Source: Micromonospora_J zhanjiangensis | GTDB taxonomy: Bacteria; Actinomycetota; Actinomycetes; Mycobacteriales; Micromonosporaceae | Length of the DNA stretch: 64,000 bases | Direction: 5' to 3' | Assembly (NCBI RefSeq): GCF_042650605.1 | Contig: NZ_JBHSBN010000008.1 | Location: 1 to 64,000, forward strand | The notes under the pieces: generated by a model | What the model saw: the letters and a program-made list of their open reading frames with translations, nothing else | Told to the model about the DNA's origin: nothing | The model's database searches: none | Shown: piece by piece, positions 1-8,111 of the stretch | Layout: every line of letters starts with the position of its first letter | Position numbering within the stretch: position 1 is the stretch's first letter | Made by a program: the position numbers and the translations under genes

Positions 1-100
1 ACAGCGTCCGCGACACGAGGTAGAACATGTTTGGCCCCGGGATCGCGACCATGGTGAGCTCGACGAGAGCGATACCAAGCAAGGCGCCGGTACTGATCAT
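1..100 (-). CDS. LysE/RhtB-family exporter, N-terminal fragment
   Basis: Reading the minus strand from the ATG at 100 gives 33 residues that run off the left edge. They begin MISTGALLGIALVEL and contain IPGPNMFYLVSR. The PGPN motif just inside the first hydrophobic segment is the hallmark of the LysE/RhtB amino-acid efflux family, whose members are about 200-residue inner-membrane proteins with roughly six membrane segments. Only the first helix is visible, so the substrate cannot be guessed. A second ATG (MVAIPGPN) lies in frame, but the upstream one gives the usual family length before PGPN. The gene is divergent from the epimerase-like gene at 470 and shares the 369-base spacer with it. 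The family call rests on a short segment. Confidence 0.72.
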   Translation of the reverse strand, partial: MISTGALLGIALVELTMVAIPGPNMFYLVSRTL

Positions 101-469
101 GATCTGAGCCTGCCAGCAGGTCCTTAACCGGGCAAGCGGTTGCGATCCTCGGCACAACGCCGCCCATGGGTGACAGCTCGCCGTGGCCCAGACGATCGCC
201 GGCCGACGCGCTCGACCTGCTGGTTCCGCGGCGGTCCAGGCAACCTGTCGAAGACCACGGGACGACCAAACGGCCGACATGAGTTGTGCCCCGGCAGGTC
301 CCGTCAAACAAACCCACCTATCTGCGCGACCTCTTATCTTGATTTGCCGGCACTGATCCGGCCCGTCGGCACTGACCCGGGCGCGATTCACGGTGGCGGC
401 CTCCGCCCGGGTTCTGCTGCCCGCAGAAGGATGCGGGTCCGGCGGCGTACCGGGGCTAGGTTCGCGGCC
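101..469. promoter_or_regulatory. Divergent intergenic region with a 14-bp direct repeat
   Basis: This 369-base stretch separates the divergent LysE-like and epimerase-like genes. An open frame runs through part of it on the plus strand (from 140) but has no family resemblance before the ATG at 470, so I read it as non-coding. It contains two near-identical 14-mers in the same orientation, CGGCACTGATCCGG at 348-361 and CGGCACTGACCCGG at 367-380, spaced 19 bp apart. Such a pair could be a regulator binding site. No convincing -35/-10 pair was found. Confidence 0.35.
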
Positions 470-1486
470 ATGACAGGATCCGCTTTCGTACTCGGCGCGG
501 CGGGACAGGTGGGCACCGCCGTGGTGGCGAACCTGGTGGAACACGGCTGGCGGGTGACCGCCGGCGGGCGCCGGCCGCGCGACTGGCCGGACGGGGTCCG
601 GGGCGCCCCGGTCGACCGGGACGACGACGTGTCCCTCGCCGAGGCCCTGGCCGGCGGGTACGACGTCCTGGTGGACTGCGTGGCCTACACCGAGGAGCAC
701 GGCCGGCAGCTCGCCCGGCTGACCGACCGGGTCGGCTCGGCCGTCGTCCTGTCCAGCTTCTCCGTGTACGCCGACGAGCACGGCCGCACGCTGGACGAGT
801 CGACCGGACCGGACGACTTCCCGGCGTTGCCGGTGCCGGTCCCGGAGACCCATCGGACGGTGCCGCCCGGCGACTCGACCTACTCGACCCGCAAGGTGGC
901 GCTGGAGAACGTCCTGTTGGACAGCGGGCTGCCGGTGACCGTGCTGCGGCCGGGTGCCATCGCCGGCCGGCACAGCGCCTTCCCCCGGGAGTGGTACTTC
1001 GTCCGCCGGGCGCTGGACCGGCGCCCCGCGCTGGTGCTCAACCACCGCGGCGAGAGCCGCTTCCACACCACCAGTACGGCGAATCTCGCGGAACTGGTCC
1101 GGCTGGCCGCGCAGCGGCCCGGCGACCGGGTGCTCAACGCCGTGGACGCCGAGGCGGTCAGCGTGCGGGAGATCGCCACGGCGATCAACGAACAGCTCGA
1201 CCACCGGCCCGAGGAGATCCTGCTGCCCGGGACCGGCCCGGACGGTATCGGCGCGACGCCGTGGTCGGTGCCCCGCCCGTACGTGTTGGACATGACCGCC
1301 GCCGGGCGGGAACTCGGCTACCGGCCGGTGACCAACTACCTGACCGCGCTGCCGGCCGTGGTCGACTGGGTGGTGGAGACCGCCCGGCAGCGGGACTGGC
1401 GGACCGCCTTCCCGGTGTTCGTCCGGGCGCACGGCCCGGACGCCTTCGACTACACCGCCGAGGACTCCTGGCTCGCCACCCGCTGA
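470..1486 (+). CDS. NAD(P)-dependent epimerase/reductase-like protein
   Basis: A 338-residue protein of the extended short-chain dehydrogenase (NAD-dependent epimerase/dehydratase) class. The N-terminus carries the dinucleotide-binding glycine motif GAAGQVG (residues about 8-14). The catalytic Tyr-x-x-x-Lys appears as YSTRK in the middle, after the LSSFSVYAD strand. The C-terminal half (VLRPGAIAGRHS onward) is the substrate-binding part. The frame is open back to 140, but homology begins at the ATG at 470, which has GGGGCTAGG upstream as a plausible ribosome site. The substrate is not evident; related proteins act on nucleotide sugars or on isoflavone-type and quinone substrates. It stands alone, followed by a hairpin terminator, so I infer a single-gene unit. 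Confidence 0.8.
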   Translation: MTGSAFVLGAAGQVGTAVVANLVEHGWRVTAGGRRPRDWPDGVRGAPVDRDDDVSLAEALAGGYDVLVDCVAYTEEHGRQLARLTDRVGSAVVLSSFSVYADEHGRTLDESTGPDDFPALPVPVPETHRTVPPGDSTYSTRKVALENVLLDSGLPVTVLRPGAIAGRHSAFPREWYFVRRALDRRPALVLNHRGESRFHTTSTANLAELVRLAAQRPGDRVLNAVDAEAVSVREIATAINEQLDHRPEEILLPGTGPDGIGATPWSVPRPYVLDMTAAGRELGYRPVTNYLTALPAVVDWVVETARQRDWRTAFPVFVRAHGPDAFDYTAEDSWLATR

Positions 1487-1541
1487 CCAGCCGGTTCGAC
1501 CCGGGCGGCCGGGTCAGGAGTCCCGTTCGGCCGCTTGTTCG

Positions 1542-1575
1542 CAGGCGACGACCGGCAGCGGCCGGTCGTCGCCTG
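1542..1575 (+). terminator. Intrinsic-type hairpin after the epimerase-like gene
   Basis: A perfect 15-bp stem, CAGGCGACGACCGGC at 1542-1556 paired with its reverse complement at 1561-1575, closes a 4-base loop. It starts 55 bases after the stop codon at 1486. There is no T-tract, which is common for terminators in GC-rich actinobacteria. Confidence 0.75.
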
Positions 1576-1631
1576 GCCTGGGCCCGTTCCCGTTCTGCTC
1601 GTGTCGTCCCGGTTGCGCCGGCCATCCGCTG

Positions 1632-1659
1632 TTGACGGACGCCTTGTTATCGCTAACAT
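1632..1659 (+). promoter_or_regulatory. Putative promoter with LacI-type operator for the alpha-galactosidase
   Basis: The near-palindrome TGTTATCGCTAACA lies at 1645-1658. Its arms TGTTA/TAACA are perfect and the centre is CG, the usual layout of LacI/GalR-family operators in actinobacteria. A candidate -35 TTGACG (1632-1637) and -10 TAACAT (1654-1659) sit 16 bp apart, so the operator overlaps the -10. I infer repression of the downstream glycosidase by a LacI-family sugar regulator. No such regulator is encoded in the window. Confidence 0.55.
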
Positions 1660-1724
1660 CGACAACTATATGTTTCATGTGAGCCGAGGCGGACCGGTGC
1701 GACCGGCCGGCGAAGGAGGACCGA

Positions 1725-3452
1725 ATGGGGCCGACAGACAGAGAAACGGGTCGCGCGGGACACCGGCGCCGATGGTCGTCGGGCGGCTCGGCGGCACTGT
1801 TGGTGATCGGTGCCGCCCTCTGGGCGGTCGGCGGTCCCGGTGCCGCGCCCGCCCAGGCTTCGCCCGCCACGGCGGCCCGGTCCGCCGCACCGGCCACCGC
1901 CGGTGGCCAGGCGGCGGGTGCCGGTGACCGGTCGGAGAACAAACTGGCGTTGGGCAACGGGCTCGCGCTGACCCCGCCGATGGGCTGGAACGACTGGAAC
2001 GCCTACGGCTGCAACGTGTCCGAGTCGCTGGTCAAGCAGACCGCTGACAAGATCGTGTCGTCCGGCCTGGCCGCCGCCGGCTACCAGTACGTCAACATCG
2101 ACGACTGCTGGATGCAGCACAGTCGGGACGCCAGCGGGAACCTCCAGCCCGACTACGGCAAGTTTCCCTCCGGGATCTCCGGCACCGCGGCGTACGTGCA
2201 CTCCAAGGGCCTGAAGATCGGCATCTACGAGGACGCCGGCACCCAGACCTGCGCCGGTTACCCGGGCAGCCTCGGGCACGAGGCGCAGGACGCCCGGCTG
2301 TTCGCCTCCTGGGGCATCGACTACCTGAAGTACGACAACTGCTACAACAACGGCAGCAGCACCACCGAGCAGTACATCGCCCGGTACTCGGCGATGCGCG
2401 ACGCGCTGGCCGCGACCGGCCGGCCGATCGTCTACAGCATCTGCGAGTGGGGCGTGAACGCCCCGTGGACCTGGGCGCCGAACGTCGGCAACCTGTGGCG
2501 GACCACCGGCGACATCCAGGCCAACTTCAACAGCGTGCTGAACATCTTCCGGCAGAACGTGGGGCTGGCCGCCTACGCCGGGCCGGGCGCGTGGAACGAC
2601 CCGGACATGCTCGAGGTCGGCAACGGCATGTCGGCCACCGAGGACCGGGCCCACTTCAGCCTGTGGGCCGAGATGGCGGCCCCGCTGCTGGCCGGCAACA
2701 ACCTGGTCACCGCGAGCGCGACCACGCTGTCCATCCTGGGCAACCGGGACGTGATCGCGGTCGACCAGGACTCCCTGGGCAAGCAGGGCCGGATGGTCAG
2801 TTCCTCGGGCGGGCTGGACGTACTGGCCAAGCCGCTGTCCAACGGGGACGTGTCGGTGGTGCTGTTCAACGAGACCGGTTCGACGGCGACCATCAGCACC
2901 ACCGCGGCCGCGATCGGCAAGTCCGGTGCCACCAGCTACGGCCTGAAGGACCTGTGGAGCGGGTCCACCAGCACCACCAGCGGCACGATCAGCGCCAGCG
3001 TGCCCGGGCACGGCGTGGTCATGTACCGGGTCTCCGGCGGCACCACCGGCGACCCGGGTGGCGGTGACTCCACCACCGTGCTGCGCGGGGTCGGCTCCAA
3101 CCGGTGCCTGGACGACCCGAACAGCAGCACCAGCAACGGGACGCAGATGCGGATCTGGGACTGCACCGGCGGCAACAACCAGCGGTGGACCTACACCACC
3201 GGCGGCCAGCTGCAGGTGCTCGGCAAGTGCCTGGACGCCTACAACAACCAGACCAGCGCCGGCACGAAGGTGATCATCTGGGACTGCAACGGGCAGACCA
3301 ACCAGCAGTGGCGGATCAACGCCGACGGCACGATCACCGGCGTACAGTCGGGCCTCTGCCTGGACGTCAACGGCGCGGCCACCGCCAACGGCACCCTGGT
3401 CGTGATCTGGACCTGCAACGGCCAGAGCAACCAGAAGTGGACCCGGAGCTGA
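1725..3452 (+). CDS. Secreted alpha-galactosidase (GH27) with ricin-type lectin domain
   Basis: A 575-residue secreted enzyme that should release terminal alpha-galactose. After an Arg-rich start, a hydrophobic stretch (about residues 24-45) ending in PAQA is the signal peptide. The GH27 domain begins at LTPPMGWNDWNAY. The nucleophile is Asp204 in YLKYDNC, and the acid/base Asp is in WNDPDML (about residues 290-296). An all-beta domain follows, then a Gly/Asp/Thr linker (near 440). A C-terminal CBM13/ricin-B domain has three QxW-type repeats (NNQRWTY, TNQQWRI, SNQKWTR). The strong AAGGAGG just before the ATG at 1725 fixes the start. A LacI-like operator lies upstream. This is a scavenging enzyme for galactosides, and the lectin tail suggests polymer binding. 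Confidence 0.95.
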   Translation: MGPTDRETGRAGHRRRWSSGGSAALLVIGAALWAVGGPGAAPAQASPATAARSAAPATAGGQAAGAGDRSENKLALGNGLALTPPMGWNDWNAYGCNVSESLVKQTADKIVSSGLAAAGYQYVNIDDCWMQHSRDASGNLQPDYGKFPSGISGTAAYVHSKGLKIGIYEDAGTQTCAGYPGSLGHEAQDARLFASWGIDYLKYDNCYNNGSSTTEQYIARYSAMRDALAATGRPIVYSICEWGVNAPWTWAPNVGNLWRTTGDIQANFNSVLNIFRQNVGLAAYAGPGAWNDPDMLEVGNGMSATEDRAHFSLWAEMAAPLLAGNNLVTASATTLSILGNRDVIAVDQDSLGKQGRMVSSSGGLDVLAKPLSNGDVSVVLFNETGSTATISTTAAAIGKSGATSYGLKDLWSGSTSTTSGTISASVPGHGVVMYRVSGGTTGDPGGGDSTTVLRGVGSNRCLDDPNSSTSNGTQMRIWDCTGGNNQRWTYTTGGQLQVLGKCLDAYNNQTSAGTKVIIWDCNGQTNQQWRINADGTITGVQSGLCLDVNGAATANGTLVVIWTCNGQSNQKWTRS

Positions 3453-3466
3453 CGGATGCCATCAAT

Positions 3467-3504
3467 CCACGCGGGGCCGAGCCGACCGACCCGGCCCCGC
3501 GTGG
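3467..3504. terminator. Bidirectional hairpin between convergent genes
   Basis: A perfect 13-bp inverted repeat, CCACGCGGGGCCG at 3467-3479 with its complement at 3492-3504, has a 12-base loop. It sits 14 bases after the alpha-galactosidase stop and 30 bases before the stop of the minus-strand gene at 3535, so it can serve both. Confidence 0.8.
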
Positions 3505-3534
3505 GCGGTCCGCGACACCGAAGGCGGCCGAGCC

Positions 3535-4035
3535 TCAGGCGGCGATCTTCTCGATGACCGCCTCGCCGCGCTCGGCGGCGGCGAGGAACAGCGCGGCCAG
3601 CTCGTGTGCGTCCCGGCGGACCTGGTCGCACCACTCGTCGTCGAACGGGCGGCGGTAGCCCATCGAGCGGGCCGCGGCGGCCAGCGCCTCGCGGTGCTCG
3701 ACCACCCAGTCGTCGATCGGTGCCTCGGCCAGGAAGTCCGCGGCCCGGCGGACGAAGTCCGCGCTGAGCGCGCCGACGGCGTGGTCGTCGTCCCACTGCG
3801 GCGGCCCGGCGGCCAGCCACTTGGCCAGACCGGCGTGCGGGCCGCCCGCCGTGCCGTGCAGGAACAGGGCGCCGACCAGCCCGCAGGTGTCCTCGCCGGC
3901 CACCAGCAGGCCGGCCTCGCGCAGGGTCGCGAAGTCCTCGTCGAACCAGTACGGCACCAGGTCACTGAGCTCCTTGGGCGGCAGCCCGCGGACCGCCTGC
4001 TCCGGAATCCTCCGCCAGAAGATGTCGACGCCCAT
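3535..4035 (-). CDS. Hypothetical protein, about 166 residues
   Basis: I do not recognise this family with confidence. The ATG at 4035 (MGVDIFWRRIPEQ) is preferred because GGAG lies about 7 bases upstream; the frame stays open to 4098 but those 21 residues look non-coding. The protein is acidic and soluble. It is rich in Trp and Asp (WFDEDF, PQWDDDHAVG, PFDDEWCDQV) and ends in an amphipathic helix (AHELAALFLAAAERGEAVIEKIAA region). No signal peptide or membrane segment is seen. The length and the opening MGVD are loosely like small DUF1877-type proteins, but the match is too weak to name. It is convergent with the alpha-galactosidase and shares its terminator. Confidence 0.65.
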   Translation of the reverse strand: MGVDIFWRRIPEQAVRGLPPKELSDLVPYWFDEDFATLREAGLLVAGEDTCGLVGALFLHGTAGGPHAGLAKWLAAGPPQWDDDHAVGALSADFVRRAADFLAEAPIDDWVVEHREALAAAARSMGYRRPFDDEWCDQVRRDAHELAALFLAAAERGEAVIEKIAA

Positions 4036-4151
4036 CCCACCGCTCCGTTGTGATCTCCGTTGAGTCCGGAGCGGGATCCTCGCATCCGGCACCGACATTC
4101 CCGCCCCCCGCTTGCCCTCCCGCGACCGTCCACAGCGAACGACCAGGACAT

Positions 4152-4243
4152 TGAACCTTTTTCAACCTGAACCGCGCGGTGCGCAAGCCGCGTCTTCGAC
4201 CTCGGCCGACGCCGGAGCGCAAGGGGAGGTTGAAAAAGGTTCA
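4152..4243. repeat. Perfect 17-bp AT-rich inverted repeat flanking a 58-bp core
   Basis: TGAACCTTTTTCAACCT at 4152-4168 is repeated as its exact reverse complement at 4227-4243. The low GC of the arms stands out sharply against the surrounding DNA. Each arm also contains a small internal palindrome (TTGAA/TTCAA in the left arm). The element lies between the start of the minus-strand hypothetical gene (4035) and the end of the flippase gene (4280). It could act as a terminator for the upstream operon, as a regulator site pair for the hypothetical gene, or be a small mobile remnant. Confidence 0.6.
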
Positions 4244-4279
4244 TTGACGCGAGGGGGCCGGTCCGCGCCACGATCTCGG

Positions 4280-5893
4280 TCAGCTACCGGGCGGGGAGGC
4301 GTGCAGGCGGCGTACCCGGGTCAGGACGAGCCGGCGTAGCCGGCGGTCGGTGGTCCACAGCACGGTGCCGGCGGCGACGGCCGCGACGGTGCCCAGCACC
4401 AGGAAACCGGTCCACGGACCGTGGCCGGTCAGGCCGAGCCGGCCCAGCGGCAGCGGCACCAGGGCGGCGGCGACCGCCGCCAGCGCCGCCGGCACGGTCG
4501 GCGCCAGGAAGGCCGACACCGATGCGCCGACCACCCGGTGCACGGTCACCCAGACGGACAGCGCGTTGACGAAGACCTGCAGCCCCACCCCGGCCAGCGC
4601 CACGGTCGCCGCCGCGGTCACCGGCCGGCTGCCGGTCATCGCGGTGCCGACGGCGGCGAGCGTGAGCACCCCGAGCACGCCCCGGGTCCAGGCGATCGCG
4701 GCGAGCTTGGCCGGCCGGCCGATCGCCTGCAACGCGGGACCGAGCAGCAGCCCGTAGACGTTGGCCGCGCCGTACAGGCAGAGCAGCCGCATCGGCAGTT
4801 CGGAGCCGGCCCACTGCGGACCGAGCAGGTCGACCAGCGGCCCCGCGGTCGCCGCCAGCACGCCCAGCACCGGCAGACCGACCGCCGTGCCGAGGTGCTG
4901 CAACTCGATCAGGTGGGCGGCGAAGGCGGCCCGGTCGGACTGCAGCCGGGACAGCGACGGCAGCGACACCTGCTGGATGGAGCGGACGGTGACGTCGACC
5001 AGCATGTCCGGCAACCGGGCGGCCAGCCGGTAGATGCCGGTGGCCACCGGTCCGAAGAAGAGGCCCGTGAAGATCAGCTCGGCCTTGGCGCTGAGCAGCA
5101 TGGCCAGGCCGGCGTTGGCCGAGTGCGCCGAGTAGGCCCAGAGTTCCCGGATGGCGCCGAGCCGGGGACGCCGGCTCGGCCGCCACGGGCAGGCCACCCA
5201 GAGCACCACCAGGCTGGTCACCGCGGTGACCAACTGCTGGACCACCAGGGCCCAGACGCCCGCGCCGGCCAGCGCGAGGACCACCCCGGCGGCGCCGCTG
5301 AGCACGGCCGCGACCAGGGTACGGACGGCCACCGCCCGGAATCTCAGCTCCCGGCGCAACACCGCCTCGGGCACGATGGCCAGCCCCTGCAACACCACCA
5401 TCGGGGTCAACGCCAGACAGACCGGGGTCAGCGCCGGTTGCCGGTTGACCAGCGCCCACAGGGGACTGGCCGCGGCGGCGAGCAGCCCCACGCCCACCCC
5501 GGCGATGACCAGCACACCGAACGCCGCGTCGAGATGCTCGTCGGTGAGCCGGTCCCGCTGCACGATCGCCGAGACCAGGCCCTGCTGGATCAGCACCTGG
5601 GCCACCGTGATGAACACCATCGCCATCGCCAGCAACCCGTACGCGGTCGGGCCGAGCAGCCGGGCCAGCACGAACGTGACGACCAGCGACGCGCCGACCT
5701 GGCCGCCGATCAGCACGTACGACCAGCCGAGCGCCGCCGACACCCGGCCCGCTCGGCGCGGGACTGCGGTGCCCGGGCCCGTACCGGTGGTGGCGGTGAC
5801 CGGGTCCGGAGCGGTCGCGGTGCCGGCCCGGCCGGGTCCGGGTCCGGGTCGGGCCGGGTCGGGCGTGGTCGGGGTGCCGGTGGGGGCGCTCAC
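4280..5893 (-). CDS. WzxC-like polysaccharide flippase (MOP superfamily)
   Basis: A 537-residue inner-membrane protein expected to flip undecaprenyl-linked oligosaccharide repeat units across the membrane. A Pro/Thr-rich cytoplasmic leader of about 45 residues precedes the conserved opening SAALGWSYVLIGGQVGAS and ARLLGPTAYGLLAMAMVFI, typical of WzxC-type transporters. Many hydrophobic helices follow (I estimate 12-14), with the family's characteristic spacing and an Arg-rich C-terminus (RRLRRLVLTRVRR). The GTG at 5893 forms a GTGA overlap with the stop of the glycosyltransferase upstream. It is the last gene of a four-gene minus-strand operon (9265 to 4280). Frames extending further upstream are shadows of the glycosyltransferase gene. 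Confidence 0.9.
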   Translation of the reverse strand: MSAPTGTPTTPDPARPGPGPGRAGTATAPDPVTATTGTGPGTAVPRRAGRVSAALGWSYVLIGGQVGASLVVTFVLARLLGPTAYGLLAMAMVFITVAQVLIQQGLVSAIVQRDRLTDEHLDAAFGVLVIAGVGVGLLAAAASPLWALVNRQPALTPVCLALTPMVVLQGLAIVPEAVLRRELRFRAVAVRTLVAAVLSGAAGVVLALAGAGVWALVVQQLVTAVTSLVVLWVACPWRPSRRPRLGAIRELWAYSAHSANAGLAMLLSAKAELIFTGLFFGPVATGIYRLAARLPDMLVDVTVRSIQQVSLPSLSRLQSDRAAFAAHLIELQHLGTAVGLPVLGVLAATAGPLVDLLGPQWAGSELPMRLLCLYGAANVYGLLLGPALQAIGRPAKLAAIAWTRGVLGVLTLAAVGTAMTGSRPVTAAATVALAGVGLQVFVNALSVWVTVHRVVGASVSAFLAPTVPAALAAVAAALVPLPLGRLGLTGHGPWTGFLVLGTVAAVAAGTVLWTTDRRLRRLVLTRVRRLHASPPGS

Positions 5894-6849
5894 GGGGCGT
5901 TGCTCCTCGCTCGGGGGGTGGACCAGGATCGGCGGATCAGGCGGCGGCGCCAGCGGCCGAGCAGCACCCGCGCCCGGCGCAGGTACCAGACGGTGGGGAA
6001 GGTGACGGCACAGCTCAGTCGGGTGGCCGGCGGCAGGTCCCCACCGGCGAGGACGGCCACCGTCTCCCGGACCATCCGGCCCCGGCCGGTCGGTCGGCCG
6101 GCCGCCGGTCCGAACCAGGCGGTCGCGGTGGCGGCGGTGGCCCCCGGGGCCTGCAACGTCGAGCCGCCGTGCACCCGGCGGTGGAACAGCGGCCGGTCCA
6201 CCTCGTGGATCCGCCCCAGCCGGGCCACCTCGGCCAACAGGGTGTAGTCGGACGCGACGTACGGCCGGATCAGGCCGGTACGCCGCAGCGCCACCACCCG
6301 GAACACGCCGAAGTGGGCGTGGCAGAGACTGACGTGCCGGGCCACCCCGGCCACCCGCCGCCAGGGGCGCGGGTCGCGCAGGTCCAGCCGATCGGCGTAC
6401 GGGCCGATGACCCGGCCCGCCTCGTCGATCAGGACGGTACGCGGATAGGCCAGCACCGTCTCCGGACCGGCCGCGTCCAACTCCGCCACGCAACTGCCGA
6501 CGTACCCGGGCAGGCACACGTCGTCGTACGCCACCCACTTGAACAACTCGCCCCGGGCCAGCTCGACCACCCGGGCGAAGTTGGCGTGCCCACCCCGGTC
6601 GATCTCGTTGCGGTACAGCCGGATCCGTCGGTCGACCGCCGCGTACCGCCGGCAGATCTCCCAGGTCCGGTCGGTCGAGGCGTTGTCGCTGACGATGAGT
6701 TCGAAGTCGGCGTACTGCTGGGCCAGCAGCGCGTCCAGGCACTCGGACAGGTAACGCTCGCCGTTGCGCACCGGCAGCCCGAGGCTGACCCGGGGCAGCG
6801 GCCCGCCGGTCCGGTCGCCGTAGGTTAACCCGCCGTGGTCGACGGTCAT
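5890..6849 (-). CDS. GT2-family glycosyltransferase
   Basis: A 319-residue GT-A fold glycosyltransferase. Near the N-terminus it has VSLGLPVRNGERYLSECLDA and the nucleotide-binding segment SDNASTDRT. An acidic metal-binding motif (VAYDDVCLPGYV) follows at about residue 112. The stretch FHRRVHGGST and a basic C-terminus (LLGRWRRRLIRRSW) suggest peripheral membrane association. The ATG at 6849 overlaps the stop of the methyltransferase gene (ATGA) and the stop overlaps the flippase start, so all are translationally coupled. It probably adds one sugar to the lipid-linked repeat unit; donor and acceptor cannot be read from sequence. Confidence 0.88.
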   Translation of the reverse strand: MTVDHGGLTYGDRTGGPLPRVSLGLPVRNGERYLSECLDALLAQQYADFELIVSDNASTDRTWEICRRYAAVDRRIRLYRNEIDRGGHANFARVVELARGELFKWVAYDDVCLPGYVGSCVAELDAAGPETVLAYPRTVLIDEAGRVIGPYADRLDLRDPRPWRRVAGVARHVSLCHAHFGVFRVVALRRTGLIRPYVASDYTLLAEVARLGRIHEVDRPLFHRRVHGGSTLQAPGATAATATAWFGPAAGRPTGRGRMVRETVAVLAGGDLPPATRLSCAVTFPTVWYLRRARVLLGRWRRRLIRRSWSTPRARSNAP

Positions 6850-8111
6850 GCGACAAGCAGTTCCGCGTCGATGCCGCGGCGGCGCAGGGCGGCGGCGATC
6901 TCCGACCGGTACGCCGGGTTGGTGATCACCACGGCGCTGGTGCCGAGGCCGGTGAGGCTGTCCGGCGCGGTCACCCGGTGCCCGGTGGCCGGCAGGTAGC
7001 GGTCCCACTTGCGCGGGTTCACGTCCACCACCGCGGCGAGCCGGTGCTCCGGGTCGGCCAGGTGCAGGAACTGCACCCCGCGCGAGCCGGCGCCCCACAG
7101 CACCGGCCGGCGCCCGTCGGCGCGCAGCCGGTCGATCGTCTCCCGCCAGCGGCGCCGCTCGGCCGCGTGCCGCCCGGCGAAGCCGGCGATCGCGGCGAGC
7201 AACCGGTCCCGGTCGGCCGGTCCGGGCCGGTCCGCCGTGAACCATCCCGCACCGACCGGCCCGGGACCGACCGCGTCACCCGCCGCCGGCGCGGTTGCCG
7301 GGCCGGCGAGCGCGCCGGTGAGCGGGGCGCCCGGCGCCGCGTTCACCGCGATCTCGGCGTACCGGAACATGCCACCGAAGAGCCGGCCGGTCGCGGTGAG
7401 CCGCCAGCCGGCCCGCTCGACGATCCGGCGCAGCGGGAGGCCGGCGAAGTAGGAGACGTGCGGGTAGATCACCTCCCAGCCGGCGGTGGCCAGGTCGTAG
7501 TCGGCGTCCGGCACCTCCAGGTAGCCGTACACCGGCCGGCCCGAGGCCAGCTCCCGCAGCCGGACCAGGAAGCCGTACGGGTCGTCGAGGTGCTCGAACC
7601 AGTGCCGCGAGGTGACCACGTCGAACCTCGGGGTGTCCGCGTCCAGCGGGGCCGGCCGGGCGTGGAACACCGCGCCGGATCGGTCCGGTCCGGTCGGCCC
7701 GGCGTACATCGCGTCGTAGCCGTGTCCCCGGGCGCCGGCCACCCGGCACAGCTCGCGGAGGAACTCGCCCTGCCCGCAGCCGACGTCCAGCACGGTGGCC
7801 CCGCGCAACGGGTAGCGGTCGGCCAGCCGCTTGACCAGCTCCGCCGAGAACGCCTGGAACGCGGGGGAGTGGTGCAGGTTGGTGTCCATCGTGGTGTCGT
7901 AGACCAGCGCGGCCGGATCGAAGGCGAGGTTGCGGGCGTAGCCGCACTCCGGGCAGTGGCCCAGGACGATCCGACCCAGCGGCGAGGCGAGCGCCTCCTC
8001 CCGGGTGGCGTAGTGCACCCCGCAGCACACCGGCACGTCACCCAGGTCGGCGAACTCCACCAGGTCGGACGTACCGCAGGCGGGGCAGCGGCGGGACGGC
8101 CCGGCGCTCAC
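6846..8111 (-). CDS. Class I SAM-dependent methyltransferase with zinc-ribbon N-terminus
   Basis: A 421-residue protein. The N-terminus has paired cysteines (CPAC near residue 9 and CPEC near residue 50) as in the zinc-binding domain of sugar C-methyltransferases. The SAM-binding motif is VLDVGCGQGEFL. The C-terminal third carries a second Rossmann-like segment (VLWGAGSRGVQFL), matching the C-terminal domain of the NDP-sugar C-methyltransferase superfamily. The GTG at 8111 overlaps the preceding stop (GTGA). Its context between an epimerase and a glycosyltransferase points to methylation of a nucleotide sugar. It could instead be an O- or N-methyltransferase of the same superfamily. A second, distantly similar enzyme lies at 9457. 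Confidence 0.85.
   Translation of the reverse strand: MSAGPSRRCPACGTSDLVEFADLGDVPVCCGVHYATREEALASPLGRIVLGHCPECGYARNLAFDPAALVYDTTMDTNLHHSPAFQAFSAELVKRLADRYPLRGATVLDVGCGQGEFLRELCRVAGARGHGYDAMYAGPTGPDRSGAVFHARPAPLDADTPRFDVVTSRHWFEHLDDPYGFLVRLRELASGRPVYGYLEVPDADYDLATAGWEVIYPHVSYFAGLPLRRIVERAGWRLTATGRLFGGMFRYAEIAVNAAPGAPLTGALAGPATAPAAGDAVGPGPVGAGWFTADRPGPADRDRLLAAIAGFAGRHAAERRRWRETIDRLRADGRRPVLWGAGSRGVQFLHLADPEHRLAAVVDVNPRKWDRYLPATGHRVTAPDSLTGLGTSAVVITNPAYRSEIAAALRRRGIDAELLVA

Noticed and set aside
140..469. N-terminal extension of the epimerase-like gene.
   Set aside because: It is Arg-rich without similarity to the family, lies before a good ribosome site at the ATG at 470, and holds regulatory-type direct repeats.
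1488..1512. GGTTCGACCCGGG resembling a tRNA T-arm.
   Set aside because: No acceptor, D-arm or anticodon stem can be folded around it, and the 5' side is coding sequence.
4152..4243. Insertion-sequence ends.
   Set aside because: The arms enclose only 58 bases with no transposase, and no target duplication was evident; kept as an unexplained inverted repeat.
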